Part shown: in pieces, positions 1 to 7,145 of the stretch
How positions within the stretch are numbered: position 1 is the stretch's first letter
Layout of the letters: each line of letters opens with the position of its first letter
From: Rodentolepis nana
Lineage: Eukaryota > Platyhelminthes > Cestoda > Cyclophyllidea > Hymenolepididae
DNA length: 10,002 bases
Direction: 5' to 3'
Assembly (NCBI GenBank): GCA_900617975.1
Contig: UZAE01002208.1
Coordinates: 1 to 10,002, forward strand
Notes under the pieces: model-generated
Databases searched by the model: none
Told to the model about the DNA's origin: nothing
What the model saw: the letters and a program-made list of their open reading frames with translations, nothing else
Position numbers and translations under genes: made by a program

Positions 1-1036
1 AAATGGCAGGCGTTTTGATAGCTATCATAAGCCATTTAGCTGACTTCAGGCTTCACAGAGGGAAGGTTCATCAAATTAGTAGAAAGTCGAGGGGTGGGGA
101 ACAGAAGAGCGATTCACATATGTAAAAGAGGCAGACAGACACGAAGGTAGAGGAAAAGGTAAGATGAGTACTGTAGAAGGGGTCGAATATGACAAGCAAT
201 CGGGCCATGGTAGTTTGAAGTCAGAAGTCAACTGCCGGTTAATAGGATTTTTTTCGTATGAGTATACGTTGCCCAGGGTGCACCACGTGGAGGTAGGTCT
301 ATCGCACACCCCTAATTTATTTATGAACAATAATTTGTCGATAATTTATTTACTCAGTCTTACTACTTTTCGAACGGCAATGGAGCTGGGATGTAAATGC
401 TTCATGGCAAATAAACTTTTTGTTGACACAAAGTGAGAACATATTTTCACTTTATGACAACCACATAAAATTAAAGACGTAAAAATATAATTTAGAAGTT
501 TATATTTGTAGGCGGGATAAATGTTCTACCATATTGCATTACGGTACGTGGGGCGTATAAATATCGGTACTATTATGATATTGATTCTTGCACTTCTTAC
601 AGATTTAATTATCTCCTTTCTTAACTCCGAACAGCAGTCATAATTGAAGTACATTGAGGTTACTGCGGTACCTAATTGGGTTCAATCGAAGTGGTTATTT
701 TGCTTTTGACCTTTCATTTCGAATTAGCGCAACAGATAAGGTATTGCAATTAATTTGACTTCCTTTAGGAATAGTTAATTTGAATTAAACAAGAAGAAGA
801 TATGATGTCTATGCATGTCGAGATAAGTTTATGTGTAAAAAAAAGAATTCGTCATTATTTTCCAATTTCACTTCTCTCACACTCTCTAAACTGGTAGATG
901 ATGTATTTGAAACATTCTGCAAGAATTTAGTTTTAGAATTAGAAGGCATGAAAAACTTAATACGCTTCTTTTATAAAAATACACTGTAAACCTGACCTTT
1001 CCTATTATAGATTTAGTTCAACTCTAGCTCATACAA
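1..1036. other. AT-rich stretch without a recognisable gene
   Basis: Two overlapping short frames on opposite strands (76-330 and 164-436) do not resemble known proteins. A donor-like AAAAG/GTAAGA lies at 154-164 on the plus strand with purine-rich sequence ahead, but all frames leading to it are closed nearby. No tRNA, repeat array or mobile element was seen. Confidence 0.5.
39..62 (+). repeat. Short diverged direct repeat, copy A (with 1385-1408)
   Basis: Twenty of 24 bases agree with 1385-1408: GCTGACTTC, eight bases of which four agree, then CAGAGGG. The flanks do not align clearly. With only 24 bases this may be chance. Confidence 0.25.
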
Positions 1037-1042
1037 TTTATT
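1037..1042 (-). terminator. Nearest AATAAA polyadenylation signal downstream of the PLEKHH-like gene
   Basis: Minus-strand AATAAA lies 762 bases beyond the TGA at 1804. I found no AATAAA or ATTAAA on this strand between it and the CDS, so the 3' UTR may run to about 1015. The same hexamer contains the TAA stop of the 132-codon frame at 1038-1436. A non-canonical signal closer to the CDS cannot be excluded. Confidence 0.35.
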
Positions 1043-1436
1043 GTGAATTATCATAACTCGATGAATCTTTTTTCCTTTTACATTCGTAACTTGAAAATAA
1101 GCAAAGAAATTTCAGCTCATTTCTTTGTATTTGCAAAATAGCCATTAAAAACAGAATTAGAGTTGCTCGCTTTATCAGTAACCAATAAAATTTGTCCACA
1201 GAACACTTAACAAAACCTACCAGCCAATTAGAATTGTGAAAATAAGCCGGCCTTCGCTTGAAAAAACTATAAGTATACAGAAAATTTGGCCACCTTAGGA
1301 ACGCTGGTTGACAAATCTTCTTTTCCAACCAACCTGCTAGCTGATTCATGATAAAACAACACCGACCAATAGCAATGTCAACTGGCTGACTTCCTGCTTT
1401 CCAGAGGGCATTCAATTTTGACTGCCATTCCATCAT
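1038..1436 (-). CDS. Unrecognised 132-codon open frame, possible exon or 3' UTR
   Basis: An ATG-initiated frame of 132 codons lies 367 bases beyond the PLEKHH-like stop on the same strand. I do not recognise the protein. It is rich in Lys, Phe, Trp and Leu, with a mildly hydrophobic stretch (RATLILFLMAILQ) near residues 90-102, and has no signal peptide. For AT-rich DNA this length is longer than expected by chance, though not decisively so. A T-rich tract followed by GGCAG (AG at 1422-1423) could be an acceptor, so it may be a terminal exon starting with SKLNALWKAG. Its TAA stop is inside AATAAA (1037-1042). Equally possible is that it is simply part of the long 3' UTR of the upstream gene. 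Confidence 0.22.
   Translation of the reverse strand: MMEWQSKLNALWKAGSQPVDIAIGRCCFIMNQLAGWLEKKICQPAFLRWPNFLYTYSFFKRRPAYFHNSNWLVGFVKCSVDKFYWLLIKRATLILFLMAILQIQRNELKFLCLFSSYECKRKKDSSSYDNSQ
1385..1408 (+). repeat. Short diverged direct repeat, copy B (with 39-62)
   Basis: This is the partner of 39-62 and lies within the first codons of the unrecognised 132-codon minus-strand frame. If the repeat is dispersed in the genome, that frame is more likely repeat-derived than a gene. Confidence 0.25.
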
Positions 1437-1803
1437 TAAAAAAATTAGAGAAAAACATTAATATTTCGGAAAAAAAGAACATTATTTCCATTTAAAAATG
1501 TCTAAAGGGGGGGGGTGTATACAGTGGTCAGAGAAGAGGCTTCATATTTAGATGGGGGGAAGCAAATGAAGATAAATGCCTAGAGAGGACAGAAAACATC
1601 ACTAAAAGAAATCCAAATAACAAAGTTAAAAATTGTCAATCATCAAAATAACACTGCTAGAGGAGCAAACACTGTATCCGGTTCAATAAATATGCTACTT
1701 TGGTGGGGTTATAAATATGTGTGCGTTAGCCATTGAATGAAGAAAAATGAAATATCACAGAGAAATGTGCTTACTGACTTTAGCAGTCTTTTGCTCTCAG
1801 TGT
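1437..1803. other. 3' flank of the PLEKHH-like gene
   Basis: Non-coding on both strands. No minus-strand poly(A) tract (which would mark a recent retrocopy) and no canonical polyadenylation signal for the minus-strand gene are present here. The G9 run at 1507-1515 is the only notable feature. Confidence 0.5.
1507..1515 (+). repeat. Homopolymer run of nine G
   Basis: A G9 run and a nearby G6 (in GATGGGGGGAAG) lie in the 3' flank of the PLEKHH-like gene. On the transcribed minus strand these are C runs. They lie outside coding sequence, so a length error here would not affect the reading frame. Confidence 0.6.
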
Positions 1804-4800
1804 TCAGAGAAAATTCTCCAGGGTAAAGTTGAGTACATTGCAGAGTTCGTTAATTTCACAAAGGTCTCGTATGAAAAAGAGAAGTTTATCTAACTGATCA
1901 TCGTGCTCAGTTAGTAGGGGTGCTTTATTTCGAATTAAAGTACTTCTTTTTCTTAATTTAGGATGCGTTGCAGTGTTAGATGACATTGCTGAAGTTGTAC
2001 TTCCATCCTGACCGGAAAAATGACGAGTTCTTTCACTTTTGTTCCTTAAATGGTGAGTTTTGGGGACTTTTGAAAAGACTATAAAGAAAGCACCAGTTTG
2101 TTGTACTCCAAAGGAAACAATTCTATCCAGAGGGATGCGTTTAAAACAGGCCATTCCAGACACACCACCCTCATTTTCATTGGGATAGATTGGATGCGCC
2201 AGCGCATTATCAAAGGTACATATTCTCAGAAGACTAATTATATCAAAACTGGGAGCAATCCAGATGGTTTCATCGGGGGACACTCCAGAAAAATTTACTA
2301 AATTGCAGGGAAAGTGGCGTATGCACGCACCAGCAGGATGAAGACGCCAGAAATACATTGTGTACGCGAATGTGGGTTTGGGAAGTCGGAATTCATTTGA
2401 TTCCGCATTAGTCTCAGGGTCAGAAGTTTCTCGGCACACTTTATTCCAACGCTCTAGAAGTAGGAGTTTCAGCTCAATTAAGGCTTGATCATCACAACTC
2501 CAGGTGGCTAGGCAGGATTGGGGGAAGTATTTATCCGTTATTTGAGTCAGTGTGACCTCTTGTCGCCGTTGTAATTCCGCATAATCTACGTAGTCACTTC
2601 TACACATTAGAGCAGTTAATTCTAGCAAGTGCGTCCCACGGAGAATAATGTTAAGTTCACCCGAATACAGATCTGAATGCAATTGATGAGCAATAATGTC
2701 CATAATTCGATCGGTAAATGGGGAAGCGTGAACCACTGCCTTCTTCGAAACAGCAGTAATCCTAAAGACTAGATCAATTGTCATATCCTCTAAATTGAGC
2801 TCAGAACTCTGATCTGTTCTAATTAATTTGGACTCATAGAGAGAAATAACATCACAAATGCTCCATGCGTTTTCGAGGTAGATTAGTTTGGGCCTTGCCG
2901 GTGTTCTTCCAAATGCATATTGTGGTCCGGATATTCGGCAATAAAGTCCACAATGGCACAGCCCTTGTGCTACGGCCTCAGAAAGTTCCAGCTTACTTAG
3001 GAAACTTCCCATGAGCTGGGCAACTTTCATAGTTCCATCAAAACTAACCACCTCATAACCGCTAGGTAAACTGAAATGAATCGGAAGACTGAATGGAAGA
3101 CTGTGGGTATAAGGATTTCGAAGTGAAATCGCAACAACTTCAAAACAGGAAGTGACAACTGTACGACCCCCACGAATACGACATCGCATAATCATATCCA
3201 TACAAAAGGCTGCAAAACGACTGATTTCACTGTAGAGTCTTCTCGCTTCAAGAGATTTTCGTCGTCTCAATCTTGGAGACGATGTCTGTTCTTCTTGGCC
3301 AGTCTCAATACGAACGGAAAATTGAGTAAAGTATGCTTGTAAACAAGCTAAAACAGGAGGAGATGGAAGAAACAGGGTAGAATAAATGGCTAGACATTCC
3401 CACATAACGATAATAGGAATCCATTTGTAAAAGTATCCTGGAGGAGATCTAAATCTCTGTGAGGATTGGGACTGTTGCTGCCTATAGCTACTATGAGCTC
3501 GTCTGTGTTCTGCACCATCTCGGTGGCACAGTAGATCTACTACTCTTGGCGCACGTCTTTTTGTCGGTTCTGTTCCGAAATGTCGGGCTTCTGTTGGTAG
3601 AATTAGTGCGGAAGGGGTCGCTTGCCTGATCAACTGCAGAAATAGTTCGTCCTTCAGACCACTACTCTCAAAGCACATTTGAGCAACTTCTTTGATTAGG
3701 TTGTACTTATTAGCATCAACAGGAAGTCGAAATGATGTACTGGGACGATGTTCACTCTCTTCTAGTGACCTTCGGTCATGCAAATTTGACAGAGCAAGAA
3801 GTTTTTTAGATAACCTGATAGCATCGGCTTCAAGGGGATACTCAAGAACTCTAGAGATTGGTTCCTTAAGCACGCTTTCTGAGTGAGTTCTATGAAGAGA
3901 ATAATATGGCTTAACTAATTGTCCCCATAAATGCAAAAAACGTGTTTCTGGTTGGATGGAAAGTGTCGTAGCATCGGCATTCAAGGAAGAAAACCAACAA
4001 GCTCGAAGAAGATTATGTTTCCAGCGCTCATATTCATCGGTGTTAGAGTAAACAAGATACACGGGATCATGATTGGAAGACCATAAAGCGATTGTAAAAT
4101 TGTTATCTCCATTTTTACCAAATCCTGTTTCAGATTCTGTGATATCACAATCGTCATATGCTAGCTGAAAAGATTCAACGTCTGTGCCGGTTTCAACAGA
4201 CGCATCCTCAAAAACTGCAGGACAACGAATGTACGTTGAGGAGAGATCTCGATATCCAATCAATATTTGGCCTCTAGAATCCCTTGAGTAAACAAGAAAG
4301 GTCCCCATCAGCATTCCCCAAACCCGATGGCCCTGCCCGCGTCGATACATTCTCAGCCAACCGCTTGCGACTAGTTGGGCTTCGTACATTTGAACAATCC
4401 TTTGGGCTTGGACTCGTCTTAATGTAAGACGAATTTTATTCTCCCACAAATGATTTTCAATTGGTATAATTGACCTTAGTGTGTAGATTCTTCCATTTGT
4501 CAAGACCAAATTGAAAGCAGAAGACTTAGCGTGCTTTACGCGACCATCAGTTCGAGGCTCACGGATTCTTTCCACGCGTTGAACGTCAGCCAAATCAATA
4601 CACTTCTTTGGCCATTTATCTACCTCTGATTCATCGGTGTAAAAGAGAAGACTTTTATCTGCTAGAACGCACCAAAATGACTGCCATAATTTGAATCTTG
4701 AGCTAAGTTTCGATAGGCGACCGGCACAATGAGATAGCCTTTGATGCAATTCTAATATTTCTAATTCAGCGTTATTTGTGCTATCTTCCGTAGGAGGTAA

Positions 4801-6198
4801 ATTGTATTCTGTTGAAGCGGGAGAACTACGATATTGACTAGCCGAAGGTATAGAGGATTGAGGAGGAAGTTGTATGATCTCCGGAGTCAGATTTGATAGT
4901 GGAATTCCAGCAGTTGAACGAGCTTCTTCGGAGGAGGTCTCATCACGACATAATCTGTCAAAATTATTTTGCCTTGCTTGGTAGAAGTAGTTAAGATTTT
5001 GTCGAAGATGTTGAGCGGGTATACTTTGAATAGCAAAACAGTGCCTTCGAACACAGGTGTATGCATGAAGATGACTAAATAAACCATCTAATTCCCTAGC
5101 AACTTCTGTGTAACGACTAAAAACAATCGCCGCATGAAGACCTTCATCTTGAACCGCTTCAGATGTGGTAAACAAATCATTCAGAAAATCATCAGAGGAA
5201 CCGACTTTCACCCGAGGCTTATGGGAGCTTCTTGTGAGTGCTCGTCTCAGTGAATGAGGCCTGTAGACTTTTCGTTTAGCTCTCCCAGCAATACTCTCTG
5301 TCCTTCGTGGACTTGGTGGAGTTCCGAAGATTGGTTTACTCTCCATTTGTACGGGTTCTTGAACGGTAGTTTCTAACCACTTGAAAGCTGAACGCCTTGC
5401 CTCTTCAATTCCACGAATGATTGCCTGACGGGATATATACTTATATGGAGATGGAGGGAGGGAAAGTGAAAATTTTGGACGATGGATTAAAACCGGAGTA
5501 TGAGGAGTGGAATAAGCTCCAACCTTTGATGGTTCGCGAGAATGCAAAGGGGGAGCTGTTTCTGAAGAAGCAATCGATTCATTTGAATATGAAAGTGCTG
5601 GGGAAAGTGGAGGGATATGAAATTCCCAATCGACCTGATCTTCTGAAACTTGGGAAATGGAAGGTGAATGGTAAGGAGGAGCAGTAGTCGGAGTTGGGGT
5701 GATAAACTCTTCTCCTTGGACATCTACTTCTTGTTGGCCTTCTTCTGGAGAGGACAGCTCCAGACTCATCTTCTGCACTGGGTCCTTTGCAAGAACAATT
5801 TCATCGAAGGTATCAGAAAGACTAGAGTACTCAGTAATCGAAACACGTCCATTCGACTCCATCATACTCATCGACTCCGCTGAAGCAAGAGGAGCTCGTT
5901 CAGGACTGCTAGATGGGCGTTCAAACGCCGGTGATTGGACTAATTCACGTAGGAGTTTGGACACATCTTCCAAATCTCCACTATGTCGAACGAAGCGTTC
6001 CGAAGCCATACGTCGTAGGACATGATTGAGTTGCCGTTGTAGATGGGACTTTTCTGCCTTTAAACGCTTATTGATTAATTCTAGATTGTGTAATTTAGCA
6101 AAAACAGACTTCCTTTCTGCCTGACTCCATGGTGATGAAATTGATGGTTGTTCGGCTGAGCCTTCTGATGATTTTTCTGACGATGGACCCAGTTGCAT
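1804..6198 (-). CDS. PLEKHH/MAX-1 family protein (coiled coil, two PH domains, MyTH4, FERM)
   Basis: The family comprises cortical/membrane adaptor proteins: MAX-1 acts in motor axon guidance in C. elegans, and PLEKHH2 associates with actin in podocytes. Domains seen, counted from the ATG at 6198: a coiled coil about 27-67; a long Ser/Pro-rich disordered region 68-330; a helical stretch about 335-420; PH1 about 492-595 (core W505, W509, C-terminal W585); PH2 about 611-735 (GWLRMY start, C-terminal W726); MyTH4 about 745-1020 (DELFLQLIRQ at 850-859, WECLAIYSTLFLPSP at 933-947); FERM about 1025-1464, starting with LRNPYTHSLPFSLPIHF, which closely matches the vertebrate PLEKHH motif at this place. 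The last helix (KLLFFIRDLCEI) fits the end of the FERM F3 lobe, so the TGA at 1804-1806 looks genuine. The codon before the ATG is GTG and an in-frame TGA lies at 6211-6213, so 6198 is the likely start. Relatives are multi-exon, whereas this frame is unbroken. The family call is very sure; human PLEKHH1 versus PLEKHH2 orthology is not resolvable. Confidence 0.92.
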   Translation of the reverse strand: MQLGPSSEKSSEGSAEQPSISSPWSQAERKSVFAKLHNLELINKRLKAEKSHLQRQLNHVLRRMASERFVRHSGDLEDVSKLLRELVQSPAFERPSSSPERAPLASAESMSMMESNGRVSITEYSSLSDTFDEIVLAKDPVQKMSLELSSPEEGQQEVDVQGEEFITPTPTTAPPYHSPSISQVSEDQVDWEFHIPPLSPALSYSNESIASSETAPPLHSREPSKVGAYSTPHTPVLIHRPKFSLSLPPSPYKYISRQAIIRGIEEARRSAFKWLETTVQEPVQMESKPIFGTPPSPRRTESIAGRAKRKVYRPHSLRRALTRSSHKPRVKVGSSDDFLNDLFTTSEAVQDEGLHAAIVFSRYTEVARELDGLFSHLHAYTCVRRHCFAIQSIPAQHLRQNLNYFYQARQNNFDRLCRDETSSEEARSTAGIPLSNLTPEIIQLPPQSSIPSASQYRSSPASTEYNLPPTEDSTNNAELEILELHQRLSHCAGRLSKLSSRFKLWQSFWCVLADKSLLFYTDESEVDKWPKKCIDLADVQRVERIREPRTDGRVKHAKSSAFNLVLTNGRIYTLRSIIPIENHLWENKIRLTLRRVQAQRIVQMYEAQLVASGWLRMYRRGQGHRVWGMLMGTFLVYSRDSRGQILIGYRDLSSTYIRCPAVFEDASVETGTDVESFQLAYDDCDITESETGFGKNGDNNFTIALWSSNHDPVYLVYSNTDEYERWKHNLLRACWFSSLNADATTLSIQPETRFLHLWGQLVKPYYSLHRTHSESVLKEPISRVLEYPLEADAIRLSKKLLALSNLHDRRSLEESEHRPSTSFRLPVDANKYNLIKEVAQMCFESSGLKDELFLQLIRQATPSALILPTEARHFGTEPTKRRAPRVVDLLCHRDGAEHRRAHSSYRQQQSQSSQRFRSPPGYFYKWIPIIVMWECLAIYSTLFLPSPPVLACLQAYFTQFSVRIETGQEEQTSSPRLRRRKSLEARRLYSEISRFAAFCMDMIMRCRIRGGRTVVTSCFEVVAISLRNPYTHSLPFSLPIHFSLPSGYEVVSFDGTMKVAQLMGSFLSKLELSEAVAQGLCHCGLYCRISGPQYAFGRTPARPKLIYLENAWSICDVISLYESKLIRTDQSSELNLEDMTIDLVFRITAVSKKAVVHASPFTDRIMDIIAHQLHSDLYSGELNIILRGTHLLELTALMCRSDYVDYAELQRRQEVTLTQITDKYFPQSCLATWSCDDQALIELKLLLLERWNKVCRETSDPETNAESNEFRLPKPTFAYTMYFWRLHPAGACIRHFPCNLVNFSGVSPDETIWIAPSFDIISLLRICTFDNALAHPIYPNENEGGVSGMACFKRIPLDRIVSFGVQQTGAFFIVFSKVPKTHHLRNKSERTRHFSGQDGSTTSAMSSNTATHPKLRKRSTLIRNKAPLLTEHDDQLDKLLFFIRDLCEINELCNVLNFTLENFL

Positions 6199-6254
6199 CA
6201 CATAATATCCTCATTTGGAATTCCTTCACATTGCCTGTTTAGTAGAGAATGCAT
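6198..6254 (-). CDS. Upstream ORF of 18 codons overlapping the main start (TGATG)
   Basis: Reading the minus strand from 6254 gives ATG, 17 further sense codons (peptide MHSLLNRQCEGIPNEDIM) and TGA at 6198-6200. The A of that stop is also the A of the PLEKHH-like ATG, giving TGATG. It would be the first AUG in a transcript starting about 30 bases below the TATA-like box at 6308-6314. Stop/start overlaps of this kind can support reinitiation, so the uORF could set translation of the main frame. If the leader is instead spliced at the acceptor-like site 6235-6236, the uORF start is removed. The peptide itself is probably without function. Confidence 0.4.
   Translation of the reverse strand: MHSLLNRQCEGIPNEDIM
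6226..6231 (-). promoter_or_regulatory. Minimal upstream AUG-stop (ATGTGA)
   Basis: A start codon directly followed by a stop lies 28 bases ahead of the main ATG in the apparent leader. A further out-of-frame ATG at 6212-6214 opens a 39-codon frame that runs into the main CDS and stops at 6095-6097. Both remain in the leader even if the acceptor-like site at 6235 is used. Together they suggest that initiation at 6198 is not by simple first-AUG scanning, or that the transcript starts further downstream than assumed. Confidence 0.35.
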
Positions 6255-6260
6255 GAGAAT
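6235..6260 (-). promoter_or_regulatory. Acceptor-like site in the 5' leader (cis- or trans-splicing)
   Basis: The minus strand reads TTCTCTACTAAACAG followed by G, a pyrimidine-rich stretch ending in CAG with AG at 6235-6236. An acceptor 37 bases ahead of the ATG could join an upstream non-coding exon or, in flatworms and nematodes, receive a spliced leader. An in-frame TGA at 6211-6213 lies between this site and the ATG, so any upstream exon would be non-coding. It competes with the TATA-driven unspliced leader model; only transcripts can decide. Confidence 0.35.
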
Positions 6261-6307
6261 TCCAAGTAGTTTAATCCTATGACCAAGAAGGGCAAATGCA
6301 AAATTTG

Positions 6308-6314
6308 CTTTATA
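6308..6314 (-). promoter_or_regulatory. TATA-like box for the PLEKHH-like gene
   Basis: The minus strand reads CTATAAAGC here, a good TATA consensus match. It lies 110 bases ahead of the ATG at 6198, which would place transcription start near 6280 and give a leader of about 80 bases. CCAAT boxes and a CpG-rich GCGTG cluster lie upstream in the same orientation. TATA-like strings are common in AT-rich DNA, so the support is positional. Confidence 0.45.
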
Positions 6315-6350
6315 GAAATAATAAAAGCCTAAGAATAAACGCGAAGCCTT

Positions 6351-6532
6351 GCGTGTCTAGCGTGATTGTGCGTGCACTGTACAGTCAGGCTAACAGCCCG
6401 GCTATGCGTGCCCTAGCGTCACACCGTAGGCAAGAGAAAGATAATAAAGGTGGTGAGTTAGGAGCTTTCAGATTGGCTAGCACTCTATTTCATCCTGATT
6501 GGCAGTTAGACCCTAGTCTGTGTGCGTGCGTG
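6351..6532 (+). promoter_or_regulatory. Cluster of six GCGTG motifs in a CpG-rich promoter stretch
   Basis: GCGTG occurs at 6351, 6360, 6370, 6406, 6524 and 6528, all on the plus strand, with a near match GCGTC at 6416. Nine CpG dinucleotides fall within 6340-6426 in otherwise AT-rich, CpG-poor DNA. GCGTG is the core bound by bHLH-PAS dimers (AHR/ARNT, HIF/ARNT), and TTGCGTG at 6349-6355 fits the TNGCGTG form. Chance expectation for a given 5-mer on one strand over this length is about 0.2. The location just above the TATA-like box of the minus-strand gene makes a regulatory role plausible, but which factor binds is not known. Confidence 0.45.
6472..6502 (-). promoter_or_regulatory. Pair of CCAAT boxes (NF-Y type) facing the PLEKHH-like gene
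   Basis: Two CCAAT boxes sit on the minus strand at 6472-6476 and 6498-6502, spaced 26 bases start to start. The second is embedded in GCCAATCAGG, which fits the NF-Y consensus well. A third CCAAT on the plus strand lies at 6553-6557. They lie roughly 190-220 bases above the inferred start site near 6280, further than the usual 60-100, so they may act as distal promoter elements or point to an alternative start site higher up. Confidence 0.45.
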
Positions 6533-6589
6533 CTACCCTGTAAAAACGATGGCCAATTGAAATCATCTCGTGGGTTTAAATTGTTGTGA

Positions 6590-7076
6590 ATTTACTTGCT
6601 CTACTGTAACGCGATACATTGTTAGCAAAAAGGAAAATGAATGGGATAAGCCACTTCATTCATTAGGAATCTTCAATCGGAAAGAAAAATTCAGAAAGTC
6701 AAAATATGAAATAGGTTTCTTAGCCAGTTTTTTGTATACATAACCTCACTAATGGTAAGCATATTATCTACTAAGGCAGCCATCACAAGATACCTATTCA
6801 AGACTTCAAGATCGTACCCATTTCATGACAATCGAAGGAAAACTTACATGTAAGAAACATTGGGAAGAAAATCAGAATACACAAATATCTTTGAGATAAC
6901 GCGCGTTGTCACAAAGAATTCCGATTGATTGATTACTTGAATAAATATTCCTTAATAATCACAGTTCCAATAAGCTCTGAACACCCACTAAACGCCAGTA
7001 AAATAATATTTTACTAATCAACGGACAATATCATTGAGAATTATTTTCACTCTTGCTCCTCTAACAAATTGGAAAC
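6590..7076. other. AT-rich intergenic stretch
   Basis: No gene is recognisable. A 10-base palindrome TTACATGTAA at 6844-6853 includes donor-like GTAAG on both strands; on the minus strand it reads TGTAAGTTTT, which could be a donor for a non-coding first exon of the PLEKHH-like gene. (GATT)3 is a trivial repeat near 6923. Confidence 0.4.
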
Positions 7077-7082
7077 TTTAAT
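7077..7082 (-). terminator. ATTAAA polyadenylation variant
   Basis: Minus-strand ATTAAA lies 64 bases beyond the TAA at 7146, suitable for the candidate terminal exon above. It is the commonest variant of AATAAA in animals, but the hexamer is frequent in AT-rich DNA. Confidence 0.22.
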
Positions 7083-7145
7083 AAGAACTAAGAATGACAG
7101 TAGTATTCCCCTGGAAGCAGATCTTGGTCAAAATGAAGTAGGGGT

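Noticed and set aside
3..125. 40-codon plus-strand frame beginning at position 3
   Set aside because: It is too short, of unremarkable composition, and ends before the donor-like site at 159, so it cannot lead into it.
4887..5723. Minus-strand frames of 66 and 78 codons in other phases of the large gene
   Set aside because: They overlap the confident CDS in shifted frames and have no recognisable domain.
5421..6025. Plus-strand frames of 71-108 codons inside the large gene
   Set aside because: They are antisense shadows of the Ser/Pro-rich part of the PLEKHH-like protein and have no features of their own.
1804..6198. Recent processed retrocopy of a PLEKHH gene
   Set aside because: No poly(A) tract or target-site duplication is visible, the frame is intact over 4.4 kb, and a coherent promoter is present. 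Old retroposition remains possible.
6199..6201. GTG as the first codon of the large CDS
   Set aside because: GTG initiation is bacterial practice. The next codon is ATG and the gene is eukaryotic, so 6198 is used as the start.
6296..6589. 97-codon plus-strand frame above the PLEKHH-like gene
   Set aside because: It lies across the TATA-like box, CpG island and CCAAT boxes, resembles no known protein, and its length is explained by the locally higher GC content.
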